Shown piece by piece: positions 25,482 to 34,424 of a DNA stretch of 64,000 bases. Every line of letters begins with the position of its first letter. Position 1 is the first letter of the stretch. Both the position numbers and the translations under genes were made by a program. A model generated the notes under the pieces. The model did not search any database. It worked only from the letters and a program-made list of their open reading frames with translations, and had not been told where the DNA came from. The stretch comes from JBDHXE01 sp035445085 (lineage in GTDB: Bacteria; Bacteroidota; Ignavibacteria; Kapaibacteriales; UBA2268), in contig DAOMQA010000013.1 of the NCBI GenBank assembly GCA_035445085.1, positions 1 through 64,000 on the forward strand, written 5' to 3'.

Positions 25482-27798
25482 TATTCTCCTTTCTTCTAAA
25501 TTTTCCAATAAATAATAATGGAAGAGCAATTATTAATGTAAAGATTGCTATCCATTGCCCATAAGCAAATTGCTGGGAGGTAAATCTAAATTCTATCTTA
25601 GATTTGCCTTTGGGTATTGCCACCCCCCTTAGACTATAATTTGCTCTATATAATTTTGCTGGTATCCCGTCGATACTCACTTGCCAAGCTGGATACCATA
25701 TTTCGCTTAAAACAAGAATTCCATCTTTCTCTGTATTTAGTACTTCTAATCTTATATAATTATTTTTGTATTCTCTAATCGCAACATTTGGCTCAAATGT
25801 AGTATCAATGCTGGTTGTTTTGTTTAATTTAGGCTCTTCTTCTAAAATAACTTCATTAAAGTAGTTTATTTGCTGTTTTGGCATTTCTTCTTTTATCTTG
25901 TCAGCAGGTATAACACGATAATTATATACCATCCAAGCACGTGGTAGCCTATTAGAATTTTCATAAAAATAAGGTTGCCCTTTTTCTTTGTCTACTCTCA
26001 ATTCATATTTAACATTTAATAGGTCGTATATTTCTTCGCTATTTTTCAAGGCTGGGTTTACTCTTGCTAATACTAAGGGATTGTATCCTTCAGTATTTTG
26101 AAAGGCATCTATCATCCCTTGATTTCTATTTGTAGCCATATATGGGGGATTATAAGAACGTGTATTAACACGAAACATATTATCTAGATTAGTGCTACGA
26201 AACGATTGCACCATATCGGCACCCATAGTATACGAATCTTTAAAATTTGTTTTACTTGAATTAAACTCTGAATGAGCTAAGTATAAATCGGCAAAAATAA
26301 TAACAACTAATATTCCACCAGCGCTCAAATAATTAATTTTCCTATTAGTTATTAAATACATAACAGCAAAAGTAATAGTAGCAAACAATAAAGCTAATAG
26401 AGAATTTGAAGATAAGATGCTTGTCAAGCTTGCTGGAGTTTCAATCATTCCACTTAGCAGTCCACTGACTCCAAGCAGAGCAATAATTATGGGCAGAATC
26501 GATGCTATAACTATATTTTGTAATTGCTTAGAGTTATTTAGAAGATAATCAAAACCAAAGCTTGCAGCAATAGGAAATATTATCACTAAATACATCATCA
26601 TTCTTGCTGGCATTCTAAATAGTTTAAAGAATGGGAAATTATAAAATACTTTATGTAAAACAAAATTACTACCTAAAGCATACAAAAAAGCAAAAACTAC
26701 TAAGAACAATAAGACTTGTAATCTCCTATCCCTAAAACCAGTAATAAACCCGAAGAGCCCCAATATTAGTATTGGTACACCAAAATAAAACGAAGTTTCC
26801 CAATAATAATAATAAGGTGCTTGCTTATCTCCACTCATTAAATAAAATGGGAATTTGTTATTTTGTTCTGGGATTATCACTCCGAACGCATTTGGAATAA
26901 CAGAACTCACAATTTGGCTAAATTCTAATGAGCCTTCTGCAGATTTTTCATAGGTAGATTCGTTCCTAACTGCTTCGTTTGCTAATTCTCTGGAAGGCAA
27001 GTATTGCACTGCAAATATACCTATTGCTACCAAGAAAGTAAGAATAGCGGGTAATTTAGCAAAAGCTATTTCTTTAAATGTTGCTTTGTTGTCAATATAA
27101 TCAGTAAGTACAATCCAAACATAATAAACGAATAGAAATGTAAATAAATATAGAGAAGTTTGTGGGTGCCCCGATAAAAGAGACATACCCAAGATTAAGC
27201 CTGCAACTATACCTTTTCTAAAATTTCTTTCCTTAATACCCTTATCAAAGAATAGCAAGACTAATGGAAACCATGCTAAATGATATACCATCATCGGATG
27301 TATTACGTGCATTACTAAAATACCGGAAAAAGCAAAAGCTATTGCGGTAAATATAGCACTTAACTGACTTCGTTTGTAATAAATTATTAAAAAGTAGAAT
27401 GATAGTTGCGCTATAAAGAAATGTATAATAGTAATAAACTGTAAGCCCCACACAGATAAGTGCCCACTACTATCAACAAAGAAATTTAAGAGGCGGTTAA
27501 ATGGATAAAAAAAACCTGTTTGTAAGTCGGCAATAAATGGCATCCCACTAAATATATAGGGATTCCAAAATGGTATAACTCCACCTGCCGACTCTCTTGC
27601 TGCGAATGTTTGTGTAGGATATACATATTCAGCAAAATCTTCCCAAAAAAATGTATTGCTATTTATCTGCCCCCCAAAAAAAACTATAGTTGTTATAGCA
27701 AAGATGATTATTGGCAGATAATGAGGCAAACTCTTAATTTCTAATTGGCTTTCTAAATTTAATTTAGTTGTTTTTATACTATTTTTCTTCATATTCAT
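25471..27798 (-). CDS. YfhO family polytopic membrane protein
   Basis: A 775-aa integral membrane protein of the YfhO/GT-C-like glycosyltransferase superfamily. About a dozen hydrophobic helices cover residues 28-505 plus one near the C-terminus. The N-terminal loop FWNPYIFSGMPFIADLQTG is the characteristic YfhO motif. A periplasmic beta-rich domain near residues 510-740 contains SEIWYPAWQVSIDG. B. subtilis YfhO glycosylates lipoteichoic acid; in Gram-negatives the acceptor is not established. It is 9 bp downstream of the methyltransferase gene. Residue Met3 is an alternative start. Likely role: addition of a lipid-linked sugar to an envelope polymer. Confidence 0.85.
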   Translation of the reverse strand: MNMKKNSIKTTKLNLESQLEIKSLPHYLPIIIFAITTIVFFGGQINSNTFFWEDFAEYVYPTQTFAARESAGGVIPFWNPYIFSGMPFIADLQTGFFYPFNRLLNFFVDSSGHLSVWGLQFITIIHFFIAQLSFYFLIIYYKRSQLSAIFTAIAFAFSGILVMHVIHPMMVYHLAWFPLVLLFFDKGIKERNFRKGIVAGLILGMSLLSGHPQTSLYLFTFLFVYYVWIVLTDYIDNKATFKEIAFAKLPAILTFLVAIGIFAVQYLPSRELANEAVRNESTYEKSAEGSLEFSQIVSSVIPNAFGVIIPEQNNKFPFYLMSGDKQAPYYYYWETSFYFGVPILILGLFGFITGFRDRRLQVLLFLVVFAFLYALGSNFVLHKVFYNFPFFKLFRMPARMMMYLVIIFPIAASFGFDYLLNNSKQLQNIVIASILPIIIALLGVSGLLSGMIETPASLTSILSSNSLLALLFATITFAVMYLITNRKINYLSAGGILVVIIFADLYLAHSEFNSSKTNFKDSYTMGADMVQSFRSTNLDNMFRVNTRSYNPPYMATNRNQGMIDAFQNTEGYNPLVLARVNPALKNSEEIYDLLNVKYELRVDKEKGQPYFYENSNRLPRAWMVYNYRVIPADKIKEEMPKQQINYFNEVILEEEPKLNKTTSIDTTFEPNVAIREYKNNYIRLEVLNTEKDGILVLSEIWYPAWQVSIDGIPAKLYRANYSLRGVAIPKGKSKIEFRFTSQQFAYGQWIAIFTLIIALPLLFIGKFRRKENNEE

Positions 27799-27807
27799 AC
27801 TTATTAT

Positions 27808-28542
27808 TTATAACTTCTTAGCTACTATAACAATAGAAACTCCAAAGGGCAAAGTCAGGTTAGGTAATGCTTTCTTTTCGGCAAGGAAGATATTTTTAAA
27901 TAAGCTATTCACAAACGGGCTTACCTCTTCAATTGGACTATTATCCTTCTTACTTGCCCCAGTTATTTTATCTAGGATTCTCTTGAGTGCAGCTAATGGG
28001 AACAATAAAGTATTAAAATAAGAGGCATATTGGACATGGAATCCAGCTTCTTTAAATAAATCCATAAATCTCTTTTTAGTATACCTTCTATAGTGCATAT
28101 GCAATTCGTCGTGATGGCTCCAAAGCCATTGATAGGCTGGAACTGAAGCTATTACATATCCACCTTTCTCTAATAAATTATAGGCGTCCTTTACAACAGC
28201 TTTATCATCTTCTATGTGCTCGATAACATCTAAAAAAGTAATCACATCTGGCTGAAATTCTTCTTTTGGAAAATCTTTCAAATAACAATTTCTTAAATTT
28301 TTAAGTCCCCTCTTAGCAGCGTATTGTAATGCTATATCTGACGTATCTATTCCAGCAACATTAACTGAATCATTGAATGTAGCTGCAAAGGCACCAGTAC
28401 CACAACCAACATCGAGCAACTTGCTCTTTGAATTTAGCTTAGCAAATTCATTAACAATTTTACCTAAAATTTGATTTCTTGCTATGAACCACCAATACTC
28501 ATTCTCTATTTTATAATTAGTATGATATATTATTTCTTGCAT
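27808..28542 (-). CDS. Class I SAM-dependent methyltransferase
   Basis: A 244-aa Rossmann-fold methyltransferase. SAM motif I is LLDVGCGTGAFAA (about residues 42-54), the acidic loop is AGIDTSDIAL, and motif IV region reads VITFLDVIEHIEDD. The C-terminal part contains HYRRYTKKRFMDLFKEAGF and a hydrophobic stretch, seen in methyltransferases that act on lipid-linked or glycan substrates near membranes. It is first in the operon with YfhO, carA and carB, and the YfhO partnership suggests action on an envelope glycan or polyprenol. The substrate cannot be read from the sequence. No TAnnTTTG element was seen just upstream. Confidence 0.85.
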   Translation of the reverse strand: MQEIIYHTNYKIENEYWWFIARNQILGKIVNEFAKLNSKSKLLDVGCGTGAFAATFNDSVNVAGIDTSDIALQYAAKRGLKNLRNCYLKDFPKEEFQPDVITFLDVIEHIEDDKAVVKDAYNLLEKGGYVIASVPAYQWLWSHHDELHMHYRRYTKKRFMDLFKEAGFHVQYASYFNTLLFPLAALKRILDKITGASKKDNSPIEEVSPFVNSLFKNIFLAEKKALPNLTLPFGVSIVIVAKKL

Positions 28543-28587
28543 TTTCTCTTCTTTATTGTTTCTTTAATTTATTTAAATGCATCTCAA

Positions 28588-29598
28588 TTATAATCTCTTA
28601 AAGTCAAACTGTGGATAACCTCTCTCACCTTTCTCATTGTAGAAAAACGTGAAATGGAACTTCCAATAAAATCCATTCTTATCTTTAAGAATATAATTAA
28701 TTTCTGGTCTTACAGTATAAGATTCGCCTTGTAATGTAAATGATTTCCATTCATGCCCTATACAATCAGGTCTTTTTGAGAACTTAAACTTAGGAATATC
28801 ATCTATAGTAATAGATTTAAAATCCAATGTAGTATCAGCACCAACCTCAACATATCTATCATTTATCGTAACTCCAGTTACAGAATACGGCAAATGATCA
28901 ATATTACCCTCTTCTTCATATAATAATATTGCTATATATTTATTAAAAAGTAGGTCCCAACTTTGGCTTGGGGGTTCTATGTTTACAATTTTCCCGCCAT
29001 CATCAAGAGATATGTGCGTAAAATTTATACCTTCGTTACGAGGTACATATATCACATAATCATTAGAATTATCTAAATTAGCAAAGCGGATTTTGTATTC
29101 ATTATTTTCGATACCAAGTACCATAAATTTTACGTATCCAACTTTTCTATTATTAGTGTTATTACCTCTATTTATTATATATACATGTTTTTTTGATATA
29201 ATAGAATTGTCTTTATCTTCCCACCATTTCCCTATTGAATAGTCTGCATAATCTCCGTTTGTGGAATCATATCGGAAAGGAGCATCTTTCCTAGATGTAA
29301 CTGATTCGAAAGCTACTTCTCCCATATCAGCAGCTTCCATAAATTTAGCACCATTCAGCATTATATAATAATCCTCACCATAGCTTTTGAATGCTAAATC
29401 CCAAATATCATAAATATAAGAAGATACGGACTGCCCTTTCTCAAAACTAAAGTACACTTGATTAGTGTATTTAGCAGTCATTTCGATAGTTTCAGTCTCT
29501 AAATCACCTCTTGGATATGGCTGAACTGGAGTTTCTTCCTTGATACAAGAAGATAAAACAAAAGCTAAAACTATTACGAATAATATATAAAATTTCAT
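28588..29598 (-). CDS. HmuY-like lipoprotein
   Basis: A 336-aa predicted lipoprotein: signal MKFYILFVIVLAFVLSSC with lipidated Cys18. The body is beta-rich and contains NQVYFSFEKGQ, then WDLAFKS and YIMLNGAKFMEAADMGEVAF. This order (a strand describing the ligand state, WDLAF, then an N-G segment) matches the HmuY family known from Porphyromonas, whose founding member binds haem at the cell surface. No TonB-dependent receptor (HmuR) or haem genes are adjacent, so haem binding is not supported by context; many HmuY-family proteins are of unknown function. A TAnnTTTG element lies 27 bp upstream. Confidence 0.6.
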   Translation of the reverse strand: MKFYILFVIVLAFVLSSCIKEETPVQPYPRGDLETETIEMTAKYTNQVYFSFEKGQSVSSYIYDIWDLAFKSYGEDYYIMLNGAKFMEAADMGEVAFESVTSRKDAPFRYDSTNGDYADYSIGKWWEDKDNSIISKKHVYIINRGNNTNNRKVGYVKFMVLGIENNEYKIRFANLDNSNDYVIYVPRNEGINFTHISLDDGGKIVNIEPPSQSWDLLFNKYIAILLYEEEGNIDHLPYSVTGVTINDRYVEVGADTTLDFKSITIDDIPKFKFSKRPDCIGHEWKSFTLQGESYTVRPEINYILKDKNGFYWKFHFTFFYNEKGERGYPQFDFKRL

Positions 29599-29624
29599 TT
29601 CACTTTTAAAAAAATAAACAAATA

Positions 29625-29632
29625 CAAAACTA
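29625..29632 (-). promoter_or_regulatory. Bacteroidota-type -7 promoter element for the HmuY-like gene
   Basis: CAAAACTA on plus reads TAGTTTTG on minus, matching TAnnTTTG 27 bp before the start at 29598. Confidence 0.45.
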
Positions 29633-29689
29633 ACAATTCTTTACGATATATCGTCTGTTTAATTTTCCTAATCTTTAATTTTGTGTAAC

Positions 29690-30796
29690 TTAATCAATAT
29701 ATATTCTTGGTACACGATGCTTTAGCGCAGTAGTTATTTCATAAGGAATAGTATTCATTATTTTAGCGTTATCAAAGCAGCTAATTTCTTCATTTCCTTG
29801 TCTACCAATAAATACTACTTCATCATTTATCTTTATGTTATCATTTTGAATATCTACTAAGCATTGATCCATACAAATAGCACCTACTAATTGGTATTTT
29901 TTGCCATTTATCAAGCATTGTGCTTTATTAGATAGGGCTCTGTGAAAGCCATCACCATAGCCTAATGGCACCACAGCAATTCTTTTTTCGGCATCGCTTA
30001 TATATTTCAGTGAATAACCAACATTATCGCCTTTACCAATAGAATTAATATTTATCACCTTAGATTTAAGGGTCAGCACGGGCTTAAGGTCTAACTTTTT
30101 TGCTAATTCTGGGTAATCCATATATCCATATAAGCCTATACCGCAACGGGATAGATTATATTTATTATTCGGAAAATTTAGAATAGCAGCACTATTATAA
30201 GTATGAACTTTCTTGAACTGATAATTATGATTATTTAAGTCTTTTAGAGTGTTATCGAATCTTTCTAATTGTAAATTAGAAAAACTTTTATCTTCTAATT
30301 CAGAGCTTGCCAAATGCGTCATGATACCAATCATTTCTATTCCTTCATACGTTTTTGCTTCATTCATAAACTTTACAGCATCTTTTGGCTCTATACCGTC
30401 TCTATTCATTCCAGTATTTATAAATAAATGAGTACGTACTTTGATACCTCTTTTCATTGATAGCTTTGATAATTTTTGAATAATATGCATATCCATTACC
30501 GATGCTTGCAAATTAAACGCAACATATAATTCAGCATCATAGTCCGTGCCCGGAATCAAAACAAATATATCTCCTGTATCGCCTTCTTTTCTTAGCTTCA
30601 TAGCTTCATCTGCAAAGGCAACACCAAGTACATCGGCGTTCTCCTTACGAAGTATACGGCTGATTTCTACAATACCGTGCCCGTAAGCATCTGCCTTAAT
30701 AACTGGCATTATTTCCATATTACCAGCCCTTTTTCTAAATTGATTTAAATTATGCTTTAAATTACTAACATTAATTTCTGCTATTGTGGAACGCAA
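29690..30796 (-). CDS. alr: Alanine racemase
   Basis: A 368-aa PLP enzyme interconverting L- and D-alanine for peptidoglycan. The PLP lysine is Lys34 in VIKADAYGHG, and the opposing catalytic tyrosine is Tyr261 in NVGYSLKY. PLGYGDGFHR and GAICMDQCLVDI are the family's substrate-site segments. Length is standard. It is a lone alr, not the MurF-Alr fusion found in many Bacteroidetes, which may help place the lineage. It is transcribed divergently from the PorE-like lipoprotein, with its own TAnnTTTG element 31 bp upstream. Confidence 0.95.
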   Translation of the reverse strand: MRSTIAEINVSNLKHNLNQFRKRAGNMEIMPVIKADAYGHGIVEISRILRKENADVLGVAFADEAMKLRKEGDTGDIFVLIPGTDYDAELYVAFNLQASVMDMHIIQKLSKLSMKRGIKVRTHLFINTGMNRDGIEPKDAVKFMNEAKTYEGIEMIGIMTHLASSELEDKSFSNLQLERFDNTLKDLNNHNYQFKKVHTYNSAAILNFPNNKYNLSRCGIGLYGYMDYPELAKKLDLKPVLTLKSKVININSIGKGDNVGYSLKYISDAEKRIAVVPLGYGDGFHRALSNKAQCLINGKKYQLVGAICMDQCLVDIQNDNIKINDEVVFIGRQGNEEISCFDNAKIMNTIPYEITTALKHRVPRIYID

Positions 30797-30826
30797 CTTT
30801 TACCGATATTATAATTAAACATAATA

Positions 30827-30834
30827 CAAACGTA
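30827..30834 (-). promoter_or_regulatory. Bacteroidota-type -7 promoter element for alr
   Basis: CAAACGTA on plus reads TACGTTTG on minus, 31 bp upstream of the alr start. It lies 16 bp from the divergent element at 30850, so the two promoters may interfere. Confidence 0.5.
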
Positions 30835-30849
30835 TGTAGATTTTTATTA

Positions 30850-30857
30850 TATTTTTG
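30850..30857 (+). promoter_or_regulatory. Bacteroidota-type -7 promoter element for the PorE-like lipoprotein
   Basis: TATTTTTG matches TAnnTTTG, 40 bp upstream of ATG 30897. T-rich sequence makes a chance match easier here than at other sites. Confidence 0.4.
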
Positions 30858-30896
30858 TATTTTATATTTTAAATTTACTAATTTTTGAAGATATTA

Positions 30897-32621
30897 ATGA
30901 AAGTTCTTGTACTGTTTTTGGCATTGGTAGTTTGTTCAGCTTGCTCTTCAATTAAAGAGTGTAACGATGCTAGTGAGTCTGGGAATATAGGCAAAAGATT
31001 TAATACCGAATTTGATGAATATGCTCCATTTTATTATAAAGGGAAATTATACTTTACTTCGTTAAATGTAAACAATCCCTCTACGGTTCGTATTTTCTAT
31101 TCTGAATATAAGAATGATTCACTTTTGCCTCCAACTTACGAAAATAATTTACCATTATATACCTACCCTAATGGCGGGCTTCCTATATTCTTTGAAAGAG
31201 ATGGGAAGGAGTATTTAATTTTTGGAGCAATGAATAATTCTGTGAAGCGAATTAACAGCGATTTATATATTTCAGAAAAAGTAAATGGAAAATGGTCCGA
31301 GCCTTCGCTGTTATCAGCTCTAATTAATACTGAATCTTACGAATCTTATCCAGCAATCAGCCAAGATGGAAAGAACTTATATTTTGTTTCGGATAGAGAT
31401 GGTGGTTTTGGCGGATTAGATATTTATTGGTCGCAGTATGAGAATGGGCAGTGGTCTGAAGCAAAAAATTTAGGCAATACCATTAATACAGAGAGTGATG
31501 AGTTAGCTCCAAATATTTCAGAATTTAATGAACTTTATTTCTCTTCCGATAAAGTTGGAGGATATGGTGGATTTGACGTATATAAGACGCAATTAAGAAA
31601 TAATGAAATTTCGGACATAATTCTACTAAAGGAATCTATCAATAGTAAATTTGACGATATTGGCTCTGCCGCTTTTGATAACTCAATCGTAATATCATCT
31701 AATAGAGCTGGTGGCTGTGGTGGTAAAGACTTGTACAAATTTACGTTATGCAAACCAGTATTTTATAAGGGAACTGTAATATCCAAATCTTCAGACATAC
31801 CTCTGGACGGCAAGGCACTGTTATTAGATAATAGTAAAAATATAATTAGCGAACAAATAGTTAATTCTGACGGTATATTTAATTTTGAATTACATCCAAA
31901 TAGGCGATATTACGTAAGATATTTTAATTCTTGCTTACCAAACTATATTCCCGAACAGCAAATAGACGCCATTTGCTCTGATAGTTCAGTTATTAAATTA
32001 GCTGCAAATTTCATTATCCCTGATAACTTAGTGAATTTCGATTTTAAGGATTATAAGATACCTTTTTTTGTAACAGGATATTATCACCCCAATTCGGTGG
32101 ATGACTTGCAAGCACTTAGATTAAAGTTCTCTTATAATATTTTTGGGAAAAATGATAATACAAAATATATTGAAAATCCTGGTAAAATTTATGATGAATA
32201 CGCAATCAAAGTAGAGCAAGCACTTAATGGCGTTATTTCTTATATAGTAAATATTCTATCTAATATACATAGTGAATGTGTGGATAAACATCCGAATTTA
32301 AAAATAAAAATCACAGGTTTTGCAGATTCTCGTCCTATATCTCCTACTTCAATATATGATGATGAGAGTATAGATGACCTTAAATTAGGATTTTCAATTA
32401 ACAGGAAGGACAAAATAGACAATCTGATTCTCTCAAAATTAAGAGCATATTTTACGTATAAATATTTAGACAACAAATTAAAATACATATCTAATTATAC
32501 TGAATTTATTAATAAGATTGATTGGGAAATCTTAGGTCAAGGTGTTGATAATGCAGATATAGAACAAGCGCTTCAACGTCGCGTAAATATTGAAATTGGC
32601 ATGGAAAATAATACCCAATGA
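30897..32621 (+). CDS. PorE-like lipoprotein: PD40 beta-propeller, CRD and OmpA-like domain
   Basis: From ATG 30897 the protein has 574 aa (a TTG at 30885 is in frame). It starts with a lipoprotein signal, MKVLVLFLALVVCSAC. PD40/WD40-like blades follow (about 40-285), each with a D-G-x-x-L-YF-SDR-x-GG core: SQDGKNLYFVSDRDGGFGG and ELYFSSDKVGGYGGFD. A carboxypeptidase-regulatory-like sandwich (about 290-355) comes next. Last is an OmpA-type domain (about 385-574) with KITGFADSR and QRRVNIEI and a long insertion. This order, without the N-terminal TPRs, is that of PorE, the T9SS component that anchors to peptidoglycan. The T9SS link is inference. Confidence 0.75.
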   Translation: MKVLVLFLALVVCSACSSIKECNDASESGNIGKRFNTEFDEYAPFYYKGKLYFTSLNVNNPSTVRIFYSEYKNDSLLPPTYENNLPLYTYPNGGLPIFFERDGKEYLIFGAMNNSVKRINSDLYISEKVNGKWSEPSLLSALINTESYESYPAISQDGKNLYFVSDRDGGFGGLDIYWSQYENGQWSEAKNLGNTINTESDELAPNISEFNELYFSSDKVGGYGGFDVYKTQLRNNEISDIILLKESINSKFDDIGSAAFDNSIVISSNRAGGCGGKDLYKFTLCKPVFYKGTVISKSSDIPLDGKALLLDNSKNIISEQIVNSDGIFNFELHPNRRYYVRYFNSCLPNYIPEQQIDAICSDSSVIKLAANFIIPDNLVNFDFKDYKIPFFVTGYYHPNSVDDLQALRLKFSYNIFGKNDNTKYIENPGKIYDEYAIKVEQALNGVISYIVNILSNIHSECVDKHPNLKIKITGFADSRPISPTSIYDDESIDDLKLGFSINRKDKIDNLILSKLRAYFTYKYLDNKLKYISNYTEFINKIDWEILGQGVDNADIEQALQRRVNIEIGMENNTQ

Positions 32622-32652
32622 TATAGGATACTGTTTTTTGCAAAATATTACT

Positions 32653-32660
32653 TAAATTTG
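32653..32660 (+). promoter_or_regulatory. Bacteroidota-type -7 promoter element for the wecB-rfb operon
   Basis: TAAATTTG matches TAnnTTTG, 22 bp before the wecB ATG. No other matching element was noticed up to rfbD, and the genes overlap, so this probably drives all five. Confidence 0.5.
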
Positions 32661-32682
32661 TATTTTTATTTCCGATTAGAAT

Positions 32683-33786
32683 ATGAAATTAATTAATATT
32701 GTGGGAGCAAGACCTAATTTTATGAAAATTGCTCCACTCATGCAAGAATTACAATATCATAAAGATATAGATACTATACTATTACATACTGGGCAACATT
32801 ATGATGAAAAAATGTCTGATTTATTTTTTGTAGAGTTAGGTATTCCTAAGCCAGACATTAATTTAGGGGTTGGCTCTGGCTCTCAAGCAAAGCAAGTAGC
32901 CTCAATTTTAGATAAATTTGATGATATAACTGATGAAGTTAAACCAGATGCAATTTTAGTTGTTGGCGATGTAAATTCTACAATGGCATGTAGTATTGTA
33001 GCGGCTAAAAAGGGTATAAAAATTATTCACTTAGAAGCAGGTCTCAGAAGTTTTGATAGAGAAATGCCTGAAGAAATAAATAGACTGATTACCGATACAT
33101 TAGCAGACCTATTATTAGCTCCGTCAGTTGATGCAGTTGAAAACCTCAAAAATGAAGGTGTTGCCGATGATAAAATAGCCTTAGTTGGTAATATAATGAT
33201 TGACACTCTTTTTTATTTTATGGCTAAAGTACAAAAGAATACTATATTATCGAATTTATCATTAAACGCAGCAGAGTATGGATTAATCACCTTACATAGA
33301 CCTTCAAACGTAGACAATGCAATTATTTTAGAGAAAATTTTACGAGCAATAGCAGAGATAAGTCAAGAAATAAAATTGGTTTTTCCAATTCACCCACGTA
33401 CACTAAAAAACATAGAGTTATTCGGGTTATCAAGTATTATTAATAATAAGAAGAATTTAATATTCACCGAACCATTAGGATACTTAGAATTTCAGAAATT
33501 AATGGTGAACTCTAAGTTTGTTATTACTGATAGCGGTGGCGTGCAAGAAGAAACAACGGCACTCAAGATTCCTTGTATAACAGTAAGAGAAAATACAGAA
33601 CGTCCTATCACAGTAAGTGAAGGCAGTAATATAATTATTGGTACCGATACTATCAGGCTAAAAGAATTGGCAACGGAAGCAATAAACGGCAGATGGAAAG
33701 ATTCACAAATTCCAGATTTGTGGGACGGGAAAACAGCTCAACGAGTAATTAAAATAATTAAAGAAAAATACAGCAAGATATGTTAA
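32683..33786 (+). CDS. wecB: UDP-N-acetylglucosamine 2-epimerase (non-hydrolysing)
   Basis: A 367-aa GT-B-fold epimerase converting UDP-GlcNAc to UDP-ManNAc for surface polysaccharide. Family segments include VGARPNFMKIAPL, LLHTGQHYDEKMSDLFF, LVVGDVNSTMAC, HLEAGLRSFDREMPEEINR and TDSGGVQEETTALKIPC. Length is typical. It overlaps rfbC by 7 bp and leads a five-gene sugar-nucleotide operon. WecC, the ManNAc dehydrogenase, is absent, so UDP-ManNAc may be used directly or oxidised by an enzyme encoded elsewhere. Confidence 0.93.
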   Translation: MKLINIVGARPNFMKIAPLMQELQYHKDIDTILLHTGQHYDEKMSDLFFVELGIPKPDINLGVGSGSQAKQVASILDKFDDITDEVKPDAILVVGDVNSTMACSIVAAKKGIKIIHLEAGLRSFDREMPEEINRLITDTLADLLLAPSVDAVENLKNEGVADDKIALVGNIMIDTLFYFMAKVQKNTILSNLSLNAAEYGLITLHRPSNVDNAIILEKILRAIAEISQEIKLVFPIHPRTLKNIELFGLSSIINNKKNLIFTEPLGYLEFQKLMVNSKFVITDSGGVQEETTALKIPCITVRENTERPITVSEGSNIIIGTDTIRLKELATEAINGRWKDSQIPDLWDGKTAQRVIKIIKEKYSKIC

Positions 33787-34424
33787 TATTAGATATAAAA
33801 GAATTGGCAATACCAGATATAAAAGTTATTAGATTTAAAAAATTTAGCGATGAACGAGGTTATTTTGCTGAAACGTTACGTATGAGCGATATTAATTCTG
33901 ACAATAGATTAAATTTTATGAATAATGCAAAGTTCAATCAATATAATCAAGGTTTTTCTCAAGCTAATACATTCAGAGGGTTTCATTTTCAATGGAACCC
34001 ATATATGGATAAATTAGTACGCTGTATTTCTGGTACCTTATATGATATGGCTTTAGATATTAGAATTAATTCGCCATATTTTGGTAAAGTATGTATTTAT
34101 AAGATAGAAGACACTGCTGAATTTGGCGAATGGATGTGGCTTCCCAAAGGATTTGCTCATGGTCTATATGTACCTGAAGAAACAATAATAGAATATTTTT
34201 GCACAGGGCATTGGAACAAAGATTGCGAATTATCAATAAATCCATTCGACAAAGCTATCGATTGGTCTTTGAACACTAATGAATTGAATAATTATATTCA
34301 TACTATGCTTGATAGTAAGGATTTGTTAATTAGTGATAAAGATAGAACTGGCGTTACTCTCAATAATTGGTTAGAGTGTGATAGTAATAAATATTTTGAT
34401 TATGGAAATATCATCAATGAATAA
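33780..34424 (+). CDS. rfbC: dTDP-4-dehydrorhamnose 3,5-epimerase family protein
   Basis: A 214-aa cupin epimerase, third step of dTDP-L-rhamnose synthesis. FRGFHFQWNPYMDKLVRC carries the catalytic His and the Lys that binds substrate. LPKGFAHGLYV and the EYF segment with the catalytic-type Tyr are present. The region after that Tyr, normally like YxxTxYY, reads YFCTGHW, so a Trp replaces a conserved Tyr six residues on. The protein is also somewhat longer than usual (about 180-190 aa). Context with rfbA, rfbB and rfbD makes the rhamnose pathway assignment strong, though an altered epimerisation is possible. Confidence 0.85.
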   Translation: MLILDIKELAIPDIKVIRFKKFSDERGYFAETLRMSDINSDNRLNFMNNAKFNQYNQGFSQANTFRGFHFQWNPYMDKLVRCISGTLYDMALDIRINSPYFGKVCIYKIEDTAEFGEWMWLPKGFAHGLYVPEETIIEYFCTGHWNKDCELSINPFDKAIDWSLNTNELNNYIHTMLDSKDLLISDKDRTGVTLNNWLECDSNKYFDYGNIINE

